A stretch of DNA of 64,000 nucleotides from an uncultured Sulfitobacter sp. (GCF_947497275.1 NZ_CANMFS010000004.1:372001-436000); one strand, 5' to 3'; shown: positions 9,306-20,057, numbered from the stretch's first letter. A program made the numbers and translations. The notes: generated by a model not told the origin, from the letters alone.

Positions 9306-12014
9306 ATGCTGGGACTTGGAACAATCACCAAAAAGGTATTTGGTTCGCCGAACGATCGCAAGATCAAGGCGGCCCGCCCTCTGGTCGAAAAGATCAATGC
9401 GCTCGAGCCCGAATTCGAAAAGCTGAGCGACGACGCCATCAAGGACCGGACCGAAGCGCTGGCCAAGCGGGCGATGGAGGGCGAGAGCCTTGACGATTTG
9501 CTGCCGGAGGCCTTTGCCAACTGTCGTGAGGGCGCGCGGCGCACGCTGGGCCTGCGTGCCTTCGATACGCAGCTGATGGGCGCGATCTTTCTGCATCAGG
9601 GCAACGTCGCTGAGCAGAAAACCGGTGAAGGCAAGACGCTTACGGCAACCTTCGCGGCGTATTTGAATGCGCTGACGGGCAAAGGCGTTCACATCGTCAC
9701 GGTGAACGAATACCTTGTGAAGCGCGACGCCGACTGGATGGGCAAGGTCTATGCCTCACTCGGGCTGACGACCGGCTTTATCTATCCCAACATGACGGAT
9801 GAGGCCAAGCGCGCGGCCTATGCTTGCGACATCACCTATGCCACCAACAACGAGCTTGGGTTCGACTATCTGCGCGACAACATGAAGGCCGAGCTGAGCC
9901 AGATTTTTCAACGCGGGCATAATTTTGCCATCGTCGATGAGGTCGACAGCATTCTCATCGACGAGTCGCGCACCCCGCTGATTATTTCCGGCCCGTCCGA
10001 CGACCGGTCGGATATGTACCGCACCATCGACGCGGTTATTCCGCTGCTTCAGGAAGAGCATTACGAGCTGGACGAAAAATCGCGCAACGTAACCTTTACG
10101 GACGACGGCAACGAGTTCCTCGAAGAACAGCTGCGCATTCGGGGTCTGCTCGAAGAGGGGATGACGCTTTATGACCCCGAAAGCACAAGCGTCGTGCACC
10201 ACGTCAACCAGGGCCTGCGCGCGCACAAGCTTTTCCAGAAGGACAAGGACTATATCGTGCGCGATGGCGAGGTAGTTCTGATCGACGAATTCACCGGTCG
10301 TATGATGGCAGGACGTCGGTTAGGGGACGGTTTGCATCAGGCGATCGAGGCCAAGGAACAGGTCGATATCAAGCCCGAGAACATCACGCTGGCGTCTGTG
10401 ACGTTCCAGAACTATTTCCGTCTGTACGACAAGCTGGCGGGCATGACGGGTACGGCCCTGACCGAAGCCGAAGAGTTTGCCGAAATCTATGGTTTGGGCG
10501 TCGTCGAGGTGCCGACCAACGTGCCGATTGCCCGTGTCGATGAGGACGATGCGGTCTACCGCACCGCCGCCGAGAAATACGCGGCAATGATCGAACGGGT
10601 GAAAGAGGCCCACGCCAAGGGGCAGCCATGTCTTGTCGGGACCACGTCCATCGAGAAGTCCGAAATGCTGAGCCAGATGCTGGAGGCGGAAGGTATCAAG
10701 CACAATGTCCTGAACGCGCGTCAGCACGAGCAGGAAGCGCAAATTGTCGGTGATGCGGGCAAATTGGGTGCCGTGACCATCGCCACGAACATGGCTGGAC
10801 GCGGTACCGATATCCAGCTGGGCGGCAATGTAGAGATGAAAGTGCAGGAGGCACTGAGCGCCGACCCTGAGGCCGATCCGGTCGAGATTCGCACGCGCAT
10901 CGAAGCGGAGCACGCGGACGAGAAGAAGAAAGTGCTCGAAGCAGGCGGGCTGTTCGTGCTGGCGTCTGAGCGCCACGAAAGCCGGCGCATCGACAACCAG
11001 CTGCGCGGCCGTTCGGGTCGTCAGGGGGATCCGGGCCGCTCGTCGTTCTTTTTGTCGCTCGAAGACGATCTGATGCGCATTTTCGGGTCCGAGCGGCTTG
11101 AAAAAGTGCTGACGTCGCTCGGTCTGAAGGAAGGCGAGGCGATCATCCATCCATGGGTCAACAAATCGCTGGAGCGCGCGCAGGCAAAGGTCGAAGGCCG
11201 CAACTTTGACATCCGCAAGCAGCTTTTGAAGTTTGATGACGTAATGAACGAGCAGCGCAAGGTGATCTTTGGCCAGCGCCGCGACATCATGGAATCGCAG
11301 GATCTGCACGAGATCACCGAGGACATGCGCCACCAGGTGATCGACGATCTGATCGACCAGTACATGCCCCCGAAAACCTACGCCGATCAGTGGGACACCC
11401 AAGGTTTCTACGCCGCAGTGATCGAACAGCTTGGGGTTGACGTGCCGGTTATCGCATGGTGCGAGGAAGACGGCGTCGACGACGATGTGATCCGCGAACG
11501 GCTGATCGAGGCGACGGACAAGTTGATGGCGGAGAAGACCGAGAGCTTTGGCCCCGACAACATGCGCAACATCGAAAAACAGTTGCTGTTGCAGACGATC
11601 GACGCCAAGTGGCGCGAACATCTGCTCACGCTGGAGCATCTACGCTCGGTTGTGGGGTTCCGTGGCTACGCGCAACGCGATCCGCTGAACGAGTACAAGA
11701 ACGAGTCATTCCAGTTGTTCGAGGGGATGTTGGACAGCCTTCGATCGGATGTGACTCAAAAGCTGGCTCAGATCAAACCCCTGAGCGAAGCAGAGCAGCA
11801 GCAGATGATCGACCAGATGGTCGCGCAGCGGCGTGCAACGCAGGCCGCAGCAACGCCGGAAGGGGAAACGGCGACGCCCGTACCGCCATCGCCGGAGGCC
11901 AGGGAAGGATTCGACGAAAACGACCCCACGACCTGGGGCAGTCCGGCACGCAACGATCCCTGCCCGTGCGGATCCGGCAAGAAGTTCAAGCATTGCCACG
12001 GTCGGCTGACCTGA
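9306..12014 (+). CDS. secA: Preprotein translocase ATPase SecA
   Basis: SecA drives post-translational export through SecYEG. The 902-aa protein has the nucleotide-binding motif EQKTGEGKT (103-111), DEVD (211-214), [17 protein letters not shown] motor sequences in NBD2 (seen as [13 protein letters not shown]), and the helical wing/scaffold region. The C-terminal zinc site [13 protein letters not shown] (Cys886, Cys888, Cys897, His898) binds SecB and phospholipid in the family. The start at 9306 has GGAG six bases upstream. A TATATA element at 9283-9288 lacks a convincing -35 box. Confidence 0.97.
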   Translation: MLGLGTITKKVFGSPNDRKIKAARPLVEKINALEPEFEKLSDDAIKDRTEALAKRAMEGESLDDLLPEAFANCREGARRTLGLRAFDTQLMGAIFLHQGNVAEQKTGEGKTLTATFAAYLNALTGKGVHIVTVNEYLVKRDADWMGKVYASLGLTTGFIYPNMTDEAKRAAYACDITYATNNELGFDYLRDNMKAELSQIFQRGHNFAIVDEVDSILIDESRTPLIISGPSDDRSDMYRTIDAVIPLLQEEHYELDEKSRNVTFTDDGNEFLEEQLRIRGLLEEGMTLYDPESTSVVHHVNQGLRAHKLFQKDKDYIVRDGEVVLIDEFTGRMMAGRRLGDGLHQAIEAKEQVDIKPENITLASVTFQNYFRLYDKLAGMTGTALTEAEEFAEIYGLGVVEVPTNVPIARVDEDDAVYRTAAEKYAAMIERVKEAHAKGQPCLVGTTSIEKSEMLSQMLEAEGIKHNVLNARQHEQEAQIVGDAGKLGAVTIATNMAGRGTDIQLGGNVEMKVQEALSADPEADPVEIRTRIEAEHADEKKKVLEAGGLFVLASERHESRRIDNQLRGRSGRQGDPGRSSFFLSLEDDLMRIFGSERLEKVLTSLGLKEGEAIIHPWVNKSLERAQAKVEGRNFDIRKQLLKFDDVMNEQRKVIFGQRRDIMESQDLHEITEDMRHQVIDDLIDQYMPPKTYADQWDTQGFYAAVIEQLGVDVPVIAWCEEDGVDDDVIRERLIEATDKLMAEKTESFGPDNMRNIEKQLLLQTIDAKWREHLLTLEHLRSVVGFRGYAQRDPLNEYKNESFQLFEGMLDSLRSDVTQKLAQIKPLSEAEQQQMIDQMVAQRRATQAAATPEGETATPVPPSPEAREGFDENDPTTWGSPARNDPCPCGSGKKFKHCHGRLT

Positions 12015-12061
12015 GAGGTTCGGAAGTCCTGAGCACCGGACAGGTGCCACATTAAAAGCAG

Positions 12062-12086
12062 GGGGCTGCCCTAAAGCAGCCCCTTT
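12062..12086 (+). terminator. Hairpin terminator after secA
   Basis: GGGGCTGC (12062-12069) pairs with GCAGCCCC (12076-12083) around a six-base loop and is followed by TTT. It lies 48 bases after the secA stop and separates secA from the next gene. Confidence 0.7.
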
Positions 12087-12135
12087 CGCACAGGATACAA
12101 AGCATCGAACGATTCCGTTAAAGGGGACATCGACG

Positions 12136-13173
12136 ATGCGATACCGTAAAGAAATAGTTACGACAGCCGCCACTCTGGCCATCGCTGTCGGCATTGGTTT
12201 CGTAATGCAACGGTCTCAATCCGCAGATACGCTTTCCGCCGATGCGCCATCGACCGGCGGCGAAGTCCTTGCGAATGCGGATGCAGCCTTGTTGAATGTC
12301 GAGGACATTATCCTGACATCGGCCGAGTTCGATACGACGATCCAGAAGCCACGGCAGGAAGAGAAAATCGTACCGGTGTCGGTCCCAGAAATCGTGCCGC
12401 CAGAAGATGTCCGCACGAATGCGATGAACGCCCCCGCCTCAGCGTCCGCGGCGGATCCGCTGGCAGAAAAGATGATATCCAACACGGATACAGCCTGTCC
12501 GGTGGACGCTCGGGCGCGCCCTGTGGCCGCAGCGATGGTAAACCTGACGCTAACTGCGCCTTGCCTGCCGAACGAGCGTGTGACGGTCCACCATAGCGGG
12601 TTGCTTTTCAACCAAACCACCGACGCAGACGGCTCTTTGGATATCACGCTGCCGGCTCTTGCACGCAATGCGATGTTCATCGTTGCATTTTCAGACGGTG
12701 AAGGGGGGGTGGCGCAAGCGACAGTAGAAGATGTTTCCGAATTCGACCGGGTCGGCGTCCAGTGGAAAGGTGACATCGGTTTCGAGCTTCACGCACGCGA
12801 GTATGGTGCGGGGTACGGTGACGAGGGCCATGTATGGTCGGGTGCCGCCCGCGATATGTCCTACGCGGTAACGGGGCAGGGCGGTTATATCACGCGGCTT
12901 GGCGATCCCGACATCCCTGATGGGTTGATGGCGGAAATCTACACCTTCCCGCCCGACAACGCCGAACGTGCCGGAACGGTCGATCTGAGCGTCGAGACAG
13001 AAGTTGCGACCAACAACTGCGGCTTCGAGATCGAGGCGCAGACGCTTCAGATGCAGGGTGGCGGCAGCATCCTTTCCAAGGATGTGACCCTCTCTGTGCC
13101 CGATTGCGAAGCCGCCGGGAACTTTCTTGTGTTGAATAATCTCTTCGAAGACCTGAAAGTCGCGATCAACTAA
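12136..13173 (+). CDS. Exported protein of unknown function downstream of secA
   Basis: The 345-aa product begins with an uncleaved-looking or cleavable N-terminal membrane segment (about 8-25, TTAATLAIAVGIGFV) followed by a low-complexity Ala/Glu/Pro-rich linker to about residue 110. The C-terminal part (about 120-345) is probably periplasmic and has paired Cys residues (CPVDARARP, APCLP, NNCGFE, PDCEA) that could form disulphides. Similar genes after secA in related bacteria are often labelled 'translocase', which I think reflects position only. The next gene, an OmpA-domain binding protein, follows by 17 bases, so the two are probably co-expressed. Confidence 0.7.
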   Translation: MRYRKEIVTTAATLAIAVGIGFVMQRSQSADTLSADAPSTGGEVLANADAALLNVEDIILTSAEFDTTIQKPRQEEKIVPVSVPEIVPPEDVRTNAMNAPASASAADPLAEKMISNTDTACPVDARARPVAAAMVNLTLTAPCLPNERVTVHHSGLLFNQTTDADGSLDITLPALARNAMFIVAFSDGEGGVAQATVEDVSEFDRVGVQWKGDIGFELHAREYGAGYGDEGHVWSGAARDMSYAVTGQGGYITRLGDPDIPDGLMAEIYTFPPDNAERAGTVDLSVETEVATNNCGFEIEAQTLQMQGGGSILSKDVTLSVPDCEAAGNFLVLNNLFEDLKVAIN

Positions 13174-13190
13174 CGCAACCCAGGGGTCTT

Positions 13191-14759
13191 ATGATCAGAG
13201 TGTCATGTGCGGCGGTATTCGCCGCACTTTCCATTTTCGCTGCGACCCTACCCGCAAGGGCACAGGACGTGACTCTGACCTCCCGCGATAGCGCGGTTGA
13301 GCTGAGTGGCACGTTGCTTGGGTTCGATGGCGAATTCTACAGGATCGAGACGGACTACGGCGAATTGACTGTCGATGGGTCCGGTGTGCTGTGTGCTGGT
13401 CCGGGGTGCCCCAACCTTCAGGACTTCGTGGCGGAGCTTCAGATCTCGGGTGCGCCCACGTTGGGCGCCGTGGTGATGCCTGCGCTGATCGAAGCTTTTG
13501 CCCAGAAGAACGGGTACACCGCGATGCGGGAAGACGAGTCGGAGCCGCAACAATTTACATATGTCCTGACGCGGAACGAAGACGGAAAGACCGCGGCGCG
13601 GTTCTTTTTTCGTGTCGGGAACACCGATGAAGGCTTTGCCGATCTTTTGGCGGATGAAGCCGATATCGTGATGTCACTTCGCGAAATTCGCCCCAAAGAG
13701 CGCGCCCGCGCCCGTGAGCTTGGTCTGGGCGATATGACGGAGGCAAACCGCAGCCGCGTTCTGGCGCTCGACGCGATCGTTCCGGTGGTGTCGCCGAGCA
13801 ATCCGGTACGCGGTATCTCTCCCTTTCGGTTGGCGCAGGTTTTGGCTGGTCGCATTACCAACTGGGAGGATCTGGGCGGCCCGGATGTCCCGATTGACCT
13901 GCATGTCCCAAGCGACGAATCCGGTCTGGCACAGGCGATCGCGGATCAGGTGCTCAAGCCTGCCAATCTGAACGCCATGTCGCAAGACGCGGTCCGTCAT
14001 CACCGCCCCGATGCGTTGGCGCAATCCGTGGCGCGGGACACTTTCGCGCTGGGGCTGACAAGCTATGCCGACCGTGGCACGACGCAGGCCCTGATGCTGA
14101 CCGGGAGTTGCGGTTTTTCGATGCAGGCGTCGCGGCGCACCATCAAGACCGAGGATTATCCGCTGACTGCGCCTATGTTCCTCTATTTTCCCGCGCGTCG
14201 CCTGCCGCGCATCGCGCGGGAGTTTCTTGCGTTTACGCGCGGTCCCGCCGCGCAGATCGTGATCCGGCGTTCGGGATTCGTGGACCAGACCCCCGAAGAG
14301 ATTACAGTCGAGGAGCAGGGAAACCGTTTCGCGAACGCGATTGCGCAGGCGGGCGGGGAAATTACGCTGGAAGAGTTGCAGCGGATGACGGCCACGTTCA
14401 CGCCGATGGCGCGGCTCAGCACATCTTTCAGGTTTGAGGCGGGGTCGATCCGCCTCGATGCGCAGTCCCGCTCCAACGTGCAACAACTGGCGCGGGCGCT
14501 TGAAGTGGGCCAATACGATGCGCGGCGGTTGCTGTTCGTGGGATTCAGTGACGGGAACGGACCTGCGGAAGCCAACCGGAATATCGCACTGCGGCGGGCG
14601 GAAGCGGTGCGTCGTGCAGTAAGTGAAGCAGCCGTCGCCGCCAATCTGGACCGTGTCGAACTGCAGGTGGATGCCTTTGGCGAAGCAATGCCAATGGCGT
14701 GCGACGACAGTGCATGGGGTCGGCAGGCGAACCGGCGTGTCGAGGTTTGGGTGCGCTAG
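13191..14759 (+). CDS. PstS-like substrate-binding protein fused to an OmpA peptidoglycan-binding domain
   Basis: A 522-aa exported protein with signal peptide (cleavage near ARAQ, residue 25). The middle (about 80-365) resembles phosphate-type periplasmic binding proteins: an NPV-GISPFRLAQVLAGRITNWEDLGG segment and GLTSYADR. The C-terminal part (about 400-522) is an OmpA-like domain with FRFEAGSIRL, LLFVGFSDG, and the end RQANRRVEVWV, which in the family holds peptidoglycan. The fusion suggests a binding protein anchored to the cell wall, perhaps a sensor rather than a transporter subunit, since no ABC permease genes are near. Substrate unknown. Confidence 0.8.
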   Translation: MIRVSCAAVFAALSIFAATLPARAQDVTLTSRDSAVELSGTLLGFDGEFYRIETDYGELTVDGSGVLCAGPGCPNLQDFVAELQISGAPTLGAVVMPALIEAFAQKNGYTAMREDESEPQQFTYVLTRNEDGKTAARFFFRVGNTDEGFADLLADEADIVMSLREIRPKERARARELGLGDMTEANRSRVLALDAIVPVVSPSNPVRGISPFRLAQVLAGRITNWEDLGGPDVPIDLHVPSDESGLAQAIADQVLKPANLNAMSQDAVRHHRPDALAQSVARDTFALGLTSYADRGTTQALMLTGSCGFSMQASRRTIKTEDYPLTAPMFLYFPARRLPRIAREFLAFTRGPAAQIVIRRSGFVDQTPEEITVEEQGNRFANAIAQAGGEITLEELQRMTATFTPMARLSTSFRFEAGSIRLDAQSRSNVQQLARALEVGQYDARRLLFVGFSDGNGPAEANRNIALRRAEAVRRAVSEAAVAANLDRVELQVDAFGEAMPMACDDSAWGRQANRRVEVWVR

Positions 14760-15102
14760 CCTGGAGGACCTACCGGATTTGGGGCGATGCGTATCCGGAT
14801 CGCAAAGACGGGTTCCTTTCTTGTTCATCAGATGACAACCCCGCATCTGAACGAGCCCGTCAAGCGCCGCCTACCGCATCTCTGTCCGGCGCTAGCATGC
14901 CTTTGGAGGTGTCATTAACAAACCGATCCAGACACGCGTTCATCCGTTCATGATCGGGAGGTGCTGCGAATCCTTGATACGACGCTCGCCGTGCACCTTG
15001 CAGACGAACATGCCGCAGTAGGCCTTGGGCTGCGTTCATAAACGAAAGATGATACTCGGTGCGGTCGGATTAAGAAAAACCCCCAATCCACTCGGTTTCG
15101 CA
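14760..15102. other. Intergenic stretch without a convincing gene
   Basis: 343 bases between the OmpA-domain gene and radC. On the minus strand 14858-15040 can be read as an open frame of about 59 codons with plausible composition (MNAAQGLLRHVRLQ at the start), but there is no ribosome site or recognisable family. No clear terminator hairpin was found. Confidence 0.4.
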
Positions 15103-15861
15103 TTATAGATAGCCTTCTGCCCGAAAGCTCAATTCGCGCGATTTTCCAATGATCAGATGGTCGTGCAGGGTCAGGCCAAGTGCGTCGCAGGCCGCGTTTA
15201 TCTGGCTTGTCATGTCGATGTCCGCCTGCGAGGGCGTGGGATCGCCAGAAGGGTGATTGTGCACCAGAATAACGGCGGAGGCGTTCAGTTCCAACGCCCG
15301 CTTGACCACTTCACGAGGGTAGACCGGTACATGATCCACGGTGCCACGCGCCTGCTCTTCGTCTCCGATCAGATTGTTTTTACGATCAAGGTAGAGCACG
15401 CGAAACTGCTCCGTTTCGCGGTGCGCCATCGTCGTATGGCAATAGTCCAGCAGCGCGTCCCAGCTTGACAGAACATGCTGTTGCATGATCCGTGCACGCG
15501 CCATCCGGTGGGCCGCCGCCTCGATGATCTTGAGTTCGGTGATGACCGCGTGGCCGACACCTGAAATGTCGCGCAAGCGCGCTTCGGATGCGGTGATGGC
15601 ACGATTGAAATCTCCGAAACGGTCCATCAGTGCGCGGGCAAGGGGTTTGACGTCCCGTCGTGGAATTGCACGAAATAGAACGAGTTCGAGCAACTCGTAC
15701 TCGGGCACCGCATTTGCCCCGCCGGCCATAAACCGCGCGCGCAGCCTCTGGCGGTGATCCGCGATATAAGAAGGTTGCTTGCCGGAAACAGGCACTGTTC
15801 CGGCCGCTTCGTCCAGAAGAAAGGGCAATGGCTGTTCGTCGAAAGTCTGGCTCATGCACAC
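15103..15861 (-). CDS. radC: RadC-family JAB1/MPN metalloprotease-fold protein
   Basis: 252 aa. The N-terminal part has a helix-hairpin-helix region (about 75-120, DISGVGHAVITELK). The C-terminal MPN domain carries the complete metal-binding motif HNHPSGDPTPSQAD, with His201, His203, Ser211 and Asp214. The family was once linked to DNA repair, but that role has been withdrawn for E. coli and the real function is unknown. Two in-frame ATGs (15861 and 15855) are possible; neither has a strong ribosome site. It lies downstream of dnaJ on the same strand, 120 bases away. Confidence 0.9.
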   Translation of the reverse strand: MCMSQTFDEQPLPFLLDEAAGTVPVSGKQPSYIADHRQRLRARFMAGGANAVPEYELLELVLFRAIPRRDVKPLARALMDRFGDFNRAITASEARLRDISGVGHAVITELKIIEAAAHRMARARIMQQHVLSSWDALLDYCHTTMAHRETEQFRVLYLDRKNNLIGDEEQARGTVDHVPVYPREVVKRALELNASAVILVHNHPSGDPTPSQADIDMTSQINAACDALGLTLHDHLIIGKSRELSFRAEGYL

Positions 15862-15932
15862 GACTTTGACGCGGGCTTGGTTAGGATTTGGTTAAATTCC
15901 GAGACACGCGAATAGCAGCGCACCGTAGATGG

Positions 15933-15974
15933 GTTTTGCGCGGCCCTACCCACCAAGGATCGACCGCGCAAAAC
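15933..15974. repeat. Inverted repeat between dnaJ and radC
   Basis: GTTTTGCGCGG (15933-15943) and CCGCGCAAAAC (15964-15974) are perfect 11-bp arms around a 20-base loop, 7 bases after the dnaJ stop. There is no T-tract on the outgoing side, so it may stabilise the dnaJ 3' end or be a weak terminator. Confidence 0.6.
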
Positions 15975-15981
15975 AGGAACG

Positions 15982-17142
15982 CTAGCCTTTCATCGAATCC
16001 CAGAAGGATTTGACCGACGAGAAGAAGCTGCTGCTCTCGGGGTTGTTCTCTTCCGAAAGATCCTCGAATTCGCGCAAAATCTCCTTTTGGCGCGAAGTCA
16101 GGTTAACCGGAGTCTCAACGGCCAGTTCGATGATCATATCGCCGGTGCTACCACCGCGCAGATGCGGCATGCCCTTGTTGCGCAGACGCATCTGCCGGCC
16201 TGATTGGCTTCCCGCAGGCACTTGGACGCGGCCGCGTCCACCGTCGATTGTCGGCACCTCGATGCTGCCGCCCAATGCGGCGCTGCTCATCGACACGGGA
16301 ACGCGGCAGAACAAATTTGCGCCGTCGCGCTCGAACAGTTCGTGTTCCTGCACCTCGATGAAGATATACAGATCGCCGGACGGTCCGCCCCGCATGCCTG
16401 CCTCGCCCTCGCCAGCAAGACGAATCCGTGTTCCCGTCTCGACCCCGGCGGGGATGTTGACGGACAGCGTGCGGTCCTTTTCGACGCGACCCGCACCGCG
16501 GCAGGTGTTGCAGGGATTCTTGATGATCTGGCCCAGACCTGAACAGGTCGGGCAGGTCCGCTCTACGGTAAAAAAGCCTTGTTGTGCGCGCACTTTACCC
16601 ATGCCCGAACAGGTCGGACATGTCGTAGGTTCTGCGCCGCCTTCAGCGCCGGAGCCCTTGCATGATCCGCACGGTACGGATGTCGGTACGTTGATCGATT
16701 TCTGCAATCCGCCAAAGGCTTCTTCGAGCGAGACGCGCAGGTTGTAGCGCAAGTCGGATCCACGCGCGGCGCGACGACCGCCTGCGCCAGTCTGGCCGCG
16801 CCCGCCCATGAAGTCGCCAAACAGATCGTCGAACACATCCGAGAATGCAGAGGAAAAATCGCCCTGACCACCGCCGAAGCCGCCGCCCTGCCGTCCGCCA
16901 CCGCCACCCATGCCACCTTCGAACGCGGCATGGCCATAGCGGTCGTAAGCTGCCTTTTTATCGGCATCCTTGAGCACTTCGTAGGCTTCGTTGGCTTCCT
17001 TGAATTGCGCTTCGGCATTGGGATTGTCGGCGTTGCGGTCGGGGTGAAGTTCTTTGGCTTTGGTCCGGTAGCCCTTCTTGATCTCGTCCGCCGATGCGCC
17101 TTTGGAGACGCCAAGCGTCTCGTAATAGTCACGTTTTGCCAT
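15982..17142 (-). CDS. dnaJ: Chaperone protein DnaJ
   Basis: DnaJ (Hsp40) stimulates the ATPase of DnaK and hands over unfolded clients. The 386-aa protein is a class A member: J domain with HPD at 33-35, a Gly/Phe-rich linker (about 75-120), four CxxCxGxG zinc-finger repeats ([32 protein letters not shown]), and the C-terminal substrate-binding domains. The ATG at 17142 gives the usual MAKRDYYE start; a TTG one codon earlier is not needed. It lies 79 bases after dnaK with a hairpin in the gap. Confidence 0.97.
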   Translation of the reverse strand: MAKRDYYETLGVSKGASADEIKKGYRTKAKELHPDRNADNPNAEAQFKEANEAYEVLKDADKKAAYDRYGHAAFEGGMGGGGGRQGGGFGGGQGDFSSAFSDVFDDLFGDFMGGRGQTGAGGRRAARGSDLRYNLRVSLEEAFGGLQKSINVPTSVPCGSCKGSGAEGGAEPTTCPTCSGMGKVRAQQGFFTVERTCPTCSGLGQIIKNPCNTCRGAGRVEKDRTLSVNIPAGVETGTRIRLAGEGEAGMRGGPSGDLYIFIEVQEHELFERDGANLFCRVPVSMSSAALGGSIEVPTIDGGRGRVQVPAGSQSGRQMRLRNKGMPHLRGGSTGDMIIELAVETPVNLTSRQKEILREFEDLSEENNPESSSFFSSVKSFWDSMKG

Positions 17143-17169
17143 CAATACTGTCCTTTACCGGAACGTGAA

Positions 17170-17197
17170 GGGCCGGCCCGTCTGATCGGACCGGCCC
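17170..17197 (-). promoter_or_regulatory. Hairpin between dnaK and dnaJ
   Basis: GGGCCGG (17170-17176) and CCGGCCC (17191-17197) form a 7-bp GC stem in the dnaK-dnaJ spacer without a T-tract. Such a structure can lower read-through or protect the dnaK transcript and so set a dnaK:dnaJ ratio. Inference. Confidence 0.5.
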
Positions 17198-17221
17198 CCT
17201 CACTGGTTTCCGTTCGCGGAA

Positions 17222-19138
17222 TTAAGCCCGCTTGTCGTCATCAAGGTCTTCGAATTCGGCATCGACGATATCATCGTCGCCGCCCTCGGCGCGGGGCTCA
17301 TCGGCAGCTTGCGCCATGTCCTCGCCCGACTCCTGTGCCGACTTATAGATCGCTTCGCCCAGCTTCATGGCGGCTTCGGTGACGTTCTGGATGCCCGATT
17401 TGATCTTCTCGACGTTGTCGGTTTCCATCTCGTCTTTCAGCGCTGCAATGGCCAGTTCGATCGCCTCGACAGTGGTCGGATCAACCTTGTCGGAGTGCTC
17501 TTCCACGGATTTCTCCGTCGAGTGGATGAGGCTCTCCGCCTGGTTCTTCGCTTCGATCAGCGCGCGACGCTCCTTGTCCGCATCGGCGTTGTCTTCGGCA
17601 TCCTTCACCATCTTTTCGATATCTGCATCCGACAAACCGCCCGAAGCCTGGATCGTGATCTTCTGCTCCTTGCCGGTGCCTTTGTCGAGCGCACCCACAG
17701 ACACGATGCCGTTGGCGTCGATGTCGAAGGTTACTTCGATCTGGGGCATACCGCGCGGAGCCGGCGGAATGTTCTCTAGGTTGAACGCGCCAAGGATCTT
17801 GTTGTCGGCGGCCATCTCACGCTCACCCTGGAACACGCGGATCGTTACGGCGTTCTGGTTGTCTTCCGCGGTCGAAAAGATCTGCGACTTTTTCGTTGGG
17901 ATCGTTGTGTTGCGGTCGATCAGGCGGGTGAACACACCGCCCAGCGTTTCGATACCGAGCGACAGTGGCGTCACGTCGAGCAGGACAACGTCCTTGACGT
18001 CCCCTTGCAGAACACCGGCCTGAATGGCGGCACCAAGGGCTACGACCTCGTCGGGGTTCACACCCTTGTGAGGCTCCTTGCCGAAGAATTTCGTGACCTC
18101 TTCGATCACTTTCGGCATCCGCGTCATACCGCCGACCAGAACGACCTCGTCGATGTCCTTGGCTGTCAGACCCGCATCCTTGAGGGCTGCGGCACAGGGT
18201 TTCATCGACGCCTTGATCAGGTCATTGACCAACGATTCCAGCTTGGCGCGGGTCAGCTTCATCACCATGTGCAGTGGCTGACCATTCGCCCCCATCGAGA
18301 TGAACGGCTGGTTGATCTCGGTCTGGGACGAGCTGGAAAGCTCGATCTTGGCCTTTTCCGCCGCTTCTTTCAGACGCTGGAGCGCCATCTTGTCCTTGGT
18401 CAGATCGACCTGGTGCTCTTTCTTGAACTCTTCCGCGAGGTAGTTGACGATGCGCATGTCAAAATCTTCACCGCCGAGGAACGTGTCGCCGTTGGTGGAT
18501 TTGACTTCGAACAAGCCGTCGTCGATTTCAAGGATGGTAACGTCGAACGTACCGCCGCCAAGGTCATAGACCGCGATGGTTTGCGTATTCTCTTTGTCGA
18601 GCCCGTAAGCCAGCGCCGCCGCTGTCGGCTCGTTGATGATGCGCAAGACTTCGAGGCCCGCGATCTTGCCCGCGTCCTTCGTTGCCTGACGCTGGGCGTC
18701 GTTGAAATAGGCAGGAACGGTGATGACCGCCTGGGTCACTTCCTCGCCGAGATACGACTCGGCGGTTTCTTTCATCTTGCCAAGGATGAACGCGGAAATC
18801 TGGCTTGGGGAGTATTTCTCGCTCTTGGCTTCGACCCAGGCATCGCCGTTGCCGCCGTCGATCACGTTGAACGGCATGTTCTTGCGGTCCTTGGCCAGAT
18901 CCGGATCGTCGTTGCGACGACCGATCAGACGCTTGACGCCGAAGATGGTGTTTTCCGGGTTGGTGACGGCTTGCCGCTTTGCGGGCTGGCCGACGAGACG
19001 CTCGTCGTCTGTGAACGCAACGATGGACGGTGTCGTGCGCGCGCCTTCCGCGTTCTCGATCACGCGGGGCTGGCTGCCGTCCATGATGGCAACGCAAGAG
19101 TTTGTAGTTCCAAGGTCAATACCAATTACTTTGGCCAT
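17222..19138 (-). CDS. dnaK: Chaperone protein DnaK (Hsp70)
   Basis: DnaK is the ATP-dependent Hsp70 chaperone. The 638-aa protein starts [17 protein letters not shown], and has the ATPase-domain motifs [13 protein letters not shown] and [17 protein letters not shown], then [13 protein letters not shown], the substrate-binding domain ([13 protein letters not shown]), and a C-terminal acidic lid tail. Length and end ([13 protein letters not shown]) are typical of alphaproteobacteria. First gene of dnaK-dnaJ. A promoter candidate lies about 110 bases upstream. Confidence 0.98.
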   Translation of the reverse strand: MAKVIGIDLGTTNSCVAIMDGSQPRVIENAEGARTTPSIVAFTDDERLVGQPAKRQAVTNPENTIFGVKRLIGRRNDDPDLAKDRKNMPFNVIDGGNGDAWVEAKSEKYSPSQISAFILGKMKETAESYLGEEVTQAVITVPAYFNDAQRQATKDAGKIAGLEVLRIINEPTAAALAYGLDKENTQTIAVYDLGGGTFDVTILEIDDGLFEVKSTNGDTFLGGEDFDMRIVNYLAEEFKKEHQVDLTKDKMALQRLKEAAEKAKIELSSSSQTEINQPFISMGANGQPLHMVMKLTRAKLESLVNDLIKASMKPCAAALKDAGLTAKDIDEVVLVGGMTRMPKVIEEVTKFFGKEPHKGVNPDEVVALGAAIQAGVLQGDVKDVVLLDVTPLSLGIETLGGVFTRLIDRNTTIPTKKSQIFSTAEDNQNAVTIRVFQGEREMAADNKILGAFNLENIPPAPRGMPQIEVTFDIDANGIVSVGALDKGTGKEQKITIQASGGLSDADIEKMVKDAEDNADADKERRALIEAKNQAESLIHSTEKSVEEHSDKVDPTTVEAIELAIAALKDEMETDNVEKIKSGIQNVTEAAMKLGEAIYKSAQESGEDMAQAADEPRAEGGDDDIVDAEFEDLDDDKRA

Positions 19139-19253
19139 GTTTTCGATCCCTCATTTTATTCAAGGCGATGACACGAGGCGACAGGCCCGTTACGGCACCT
19201 TTGCCCCGATCTGGTTAACACTGCAAACAGGTCGTTTCCAGCGGTTCGCAGGG

Positions 19254-19282
19254 TATATAAGGAGGGGTCAACGATGCTGCAA
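19254..19282 (-). promoter_or_regulatory. Candidate dnaK promoter
   Basis: On the minus strand TTGCAG (19282-19277) and TATATA (19259-19254) are 17 bases apart; the -10 context reads CTCCTTATATA. Alphaproteobacterial heat-shock (RpoH) promoters have a TTG-type -35 and a CCTATAT-like -10, so either sigma70 or RpoH use is possible. A start near 19247 leaves a leader of about 110 nt. Confidence 0.45.
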
Positions 19283-19354
19283 CCTCGGTCCACACACTGA
19301 TGTGATGATTCTGGGCAGAATCCCTGTAAATGCGGAAAGTTTGAGGAAAATAAG

Positions 19355-19954
19355 GTGAAGTTGGCGGTTAGAGGGTTCGATATTTATCCCGGTTTTCTGG
19401 ATCTGGCGGCGCAGCGCGCGGTATTCGCGGCGGTGCGTGCGGTAGTGGCACAGGCACCGTTCTTCCGGTTGCGGACGCCGTCCGGCAAACCGATGTCGGT
19501 GCGGATGACGGCGGCGGGTCGCTATGGCTGGTTCTCCGACACGAAAGGCTATCGCTACGTGAGCCAACACCCAAACGGCACGCCCTGGCCCCAGATTCCC
19601 CCGGAAATATTGGGGATCTGGCAGCGCAGCACCGGTCTGGATCGCACACCGGAATGCTGTTTGATAAATTACTATGCCGCGGACGCCAGAATGGGGATGC
19701 ATCAGGACAGTGATGAAGCGGACATGCAGTGGCCCGTGGTTTCCGTCTCGCTGGGTGACGACGGTCTGTTCCGCATGGGAGGTACAAAGCGCGGCGGCAA
19801 GACCGAAAGCATCTGGTTGCGGTCTGGCGATGTGGTGGTCATGGGCGGCGATGCGCGGCTCAGCTATCACGGGGTCGATCGGATCAGAGCCGGATCATCG
19901 ACGCTGCTGCCCAAGGGCGGGCGGTTGAACCTGACATTGCGGGTCGTGGATTGA
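19355..19954 (+). CDS. alkB: AlkB-family alpha-ketoglutarate-dependent DNA repair dioxygenase
   Basis: AlkB directly reverses N1-methyladenine and N3-methylcytosine lesions using Fe(II) and 2-oxoglutarate. The 199-aa protein has the iron ligands His116 and Asp118 in MGMHQDSDE and His172 in LSYHGVDR, and the 2-oxoglutarate-binding region around Arg190 and Arg196 (GGRLNLTLR). LINYYAADARMGMHQD is the family core. Start is GTG at 19355, with GAGGA about 10 bases before. The gene is divergent from dnaK. Confidence 0.92.
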   Translation: MKLAVRGFDIYPGFLDLAAQRAVFAAVRAVVAQAPFFRLRTPSGKPMSVRMTAAGRYGWFSDTKGYRYVSQHPNGTPWPQIPPEILGIWQRSTGLDRTPECCLINYYAADARMGMHQDSDEADMQWPVVSVSLGDDGLFRMGGTKRGGKTESIWLRSGDVVVMGGDARLSYHGVDRIRAGSSTLLPKGGRLNLTLRVVD

Positions 19955-20057
19955 GGGTTTCTGTTTGATGTCCGCTCTGTGCTCAGTTTACCGCCGCTGG
20001 CGCCAGACGGTCATAGGCGAACTCACCCTGAACCGGCTTTGGCTGTTACCGAAGCGA

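Noticed and set aside
10320..11639. 439-codon minus-strand frame inside secA
   Set aside because: It is antisense to well-conserved SecA sequence and has no family character; high GC makes long antisense frames common here.
13674..14846. 390-codon minus-strand frame over the OmpA-domain gene
   Set aside because: It lies opposite a gene with clear domains, has no ribosome site, and its composition (Arg/His-rich) is typical of antisense frames.
14858..15040. Minus-strand frame of about 59 codons between the OmpA-domain gene and radC
   Set aside because: No ribosome site, no recognisable family; noted only as part of the intergenic region.
18005..19171. 388-codon plus-strand frame over dnaK
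   Set aside because: It is antisense to dnaK; all conserved motifs are on the other strand.
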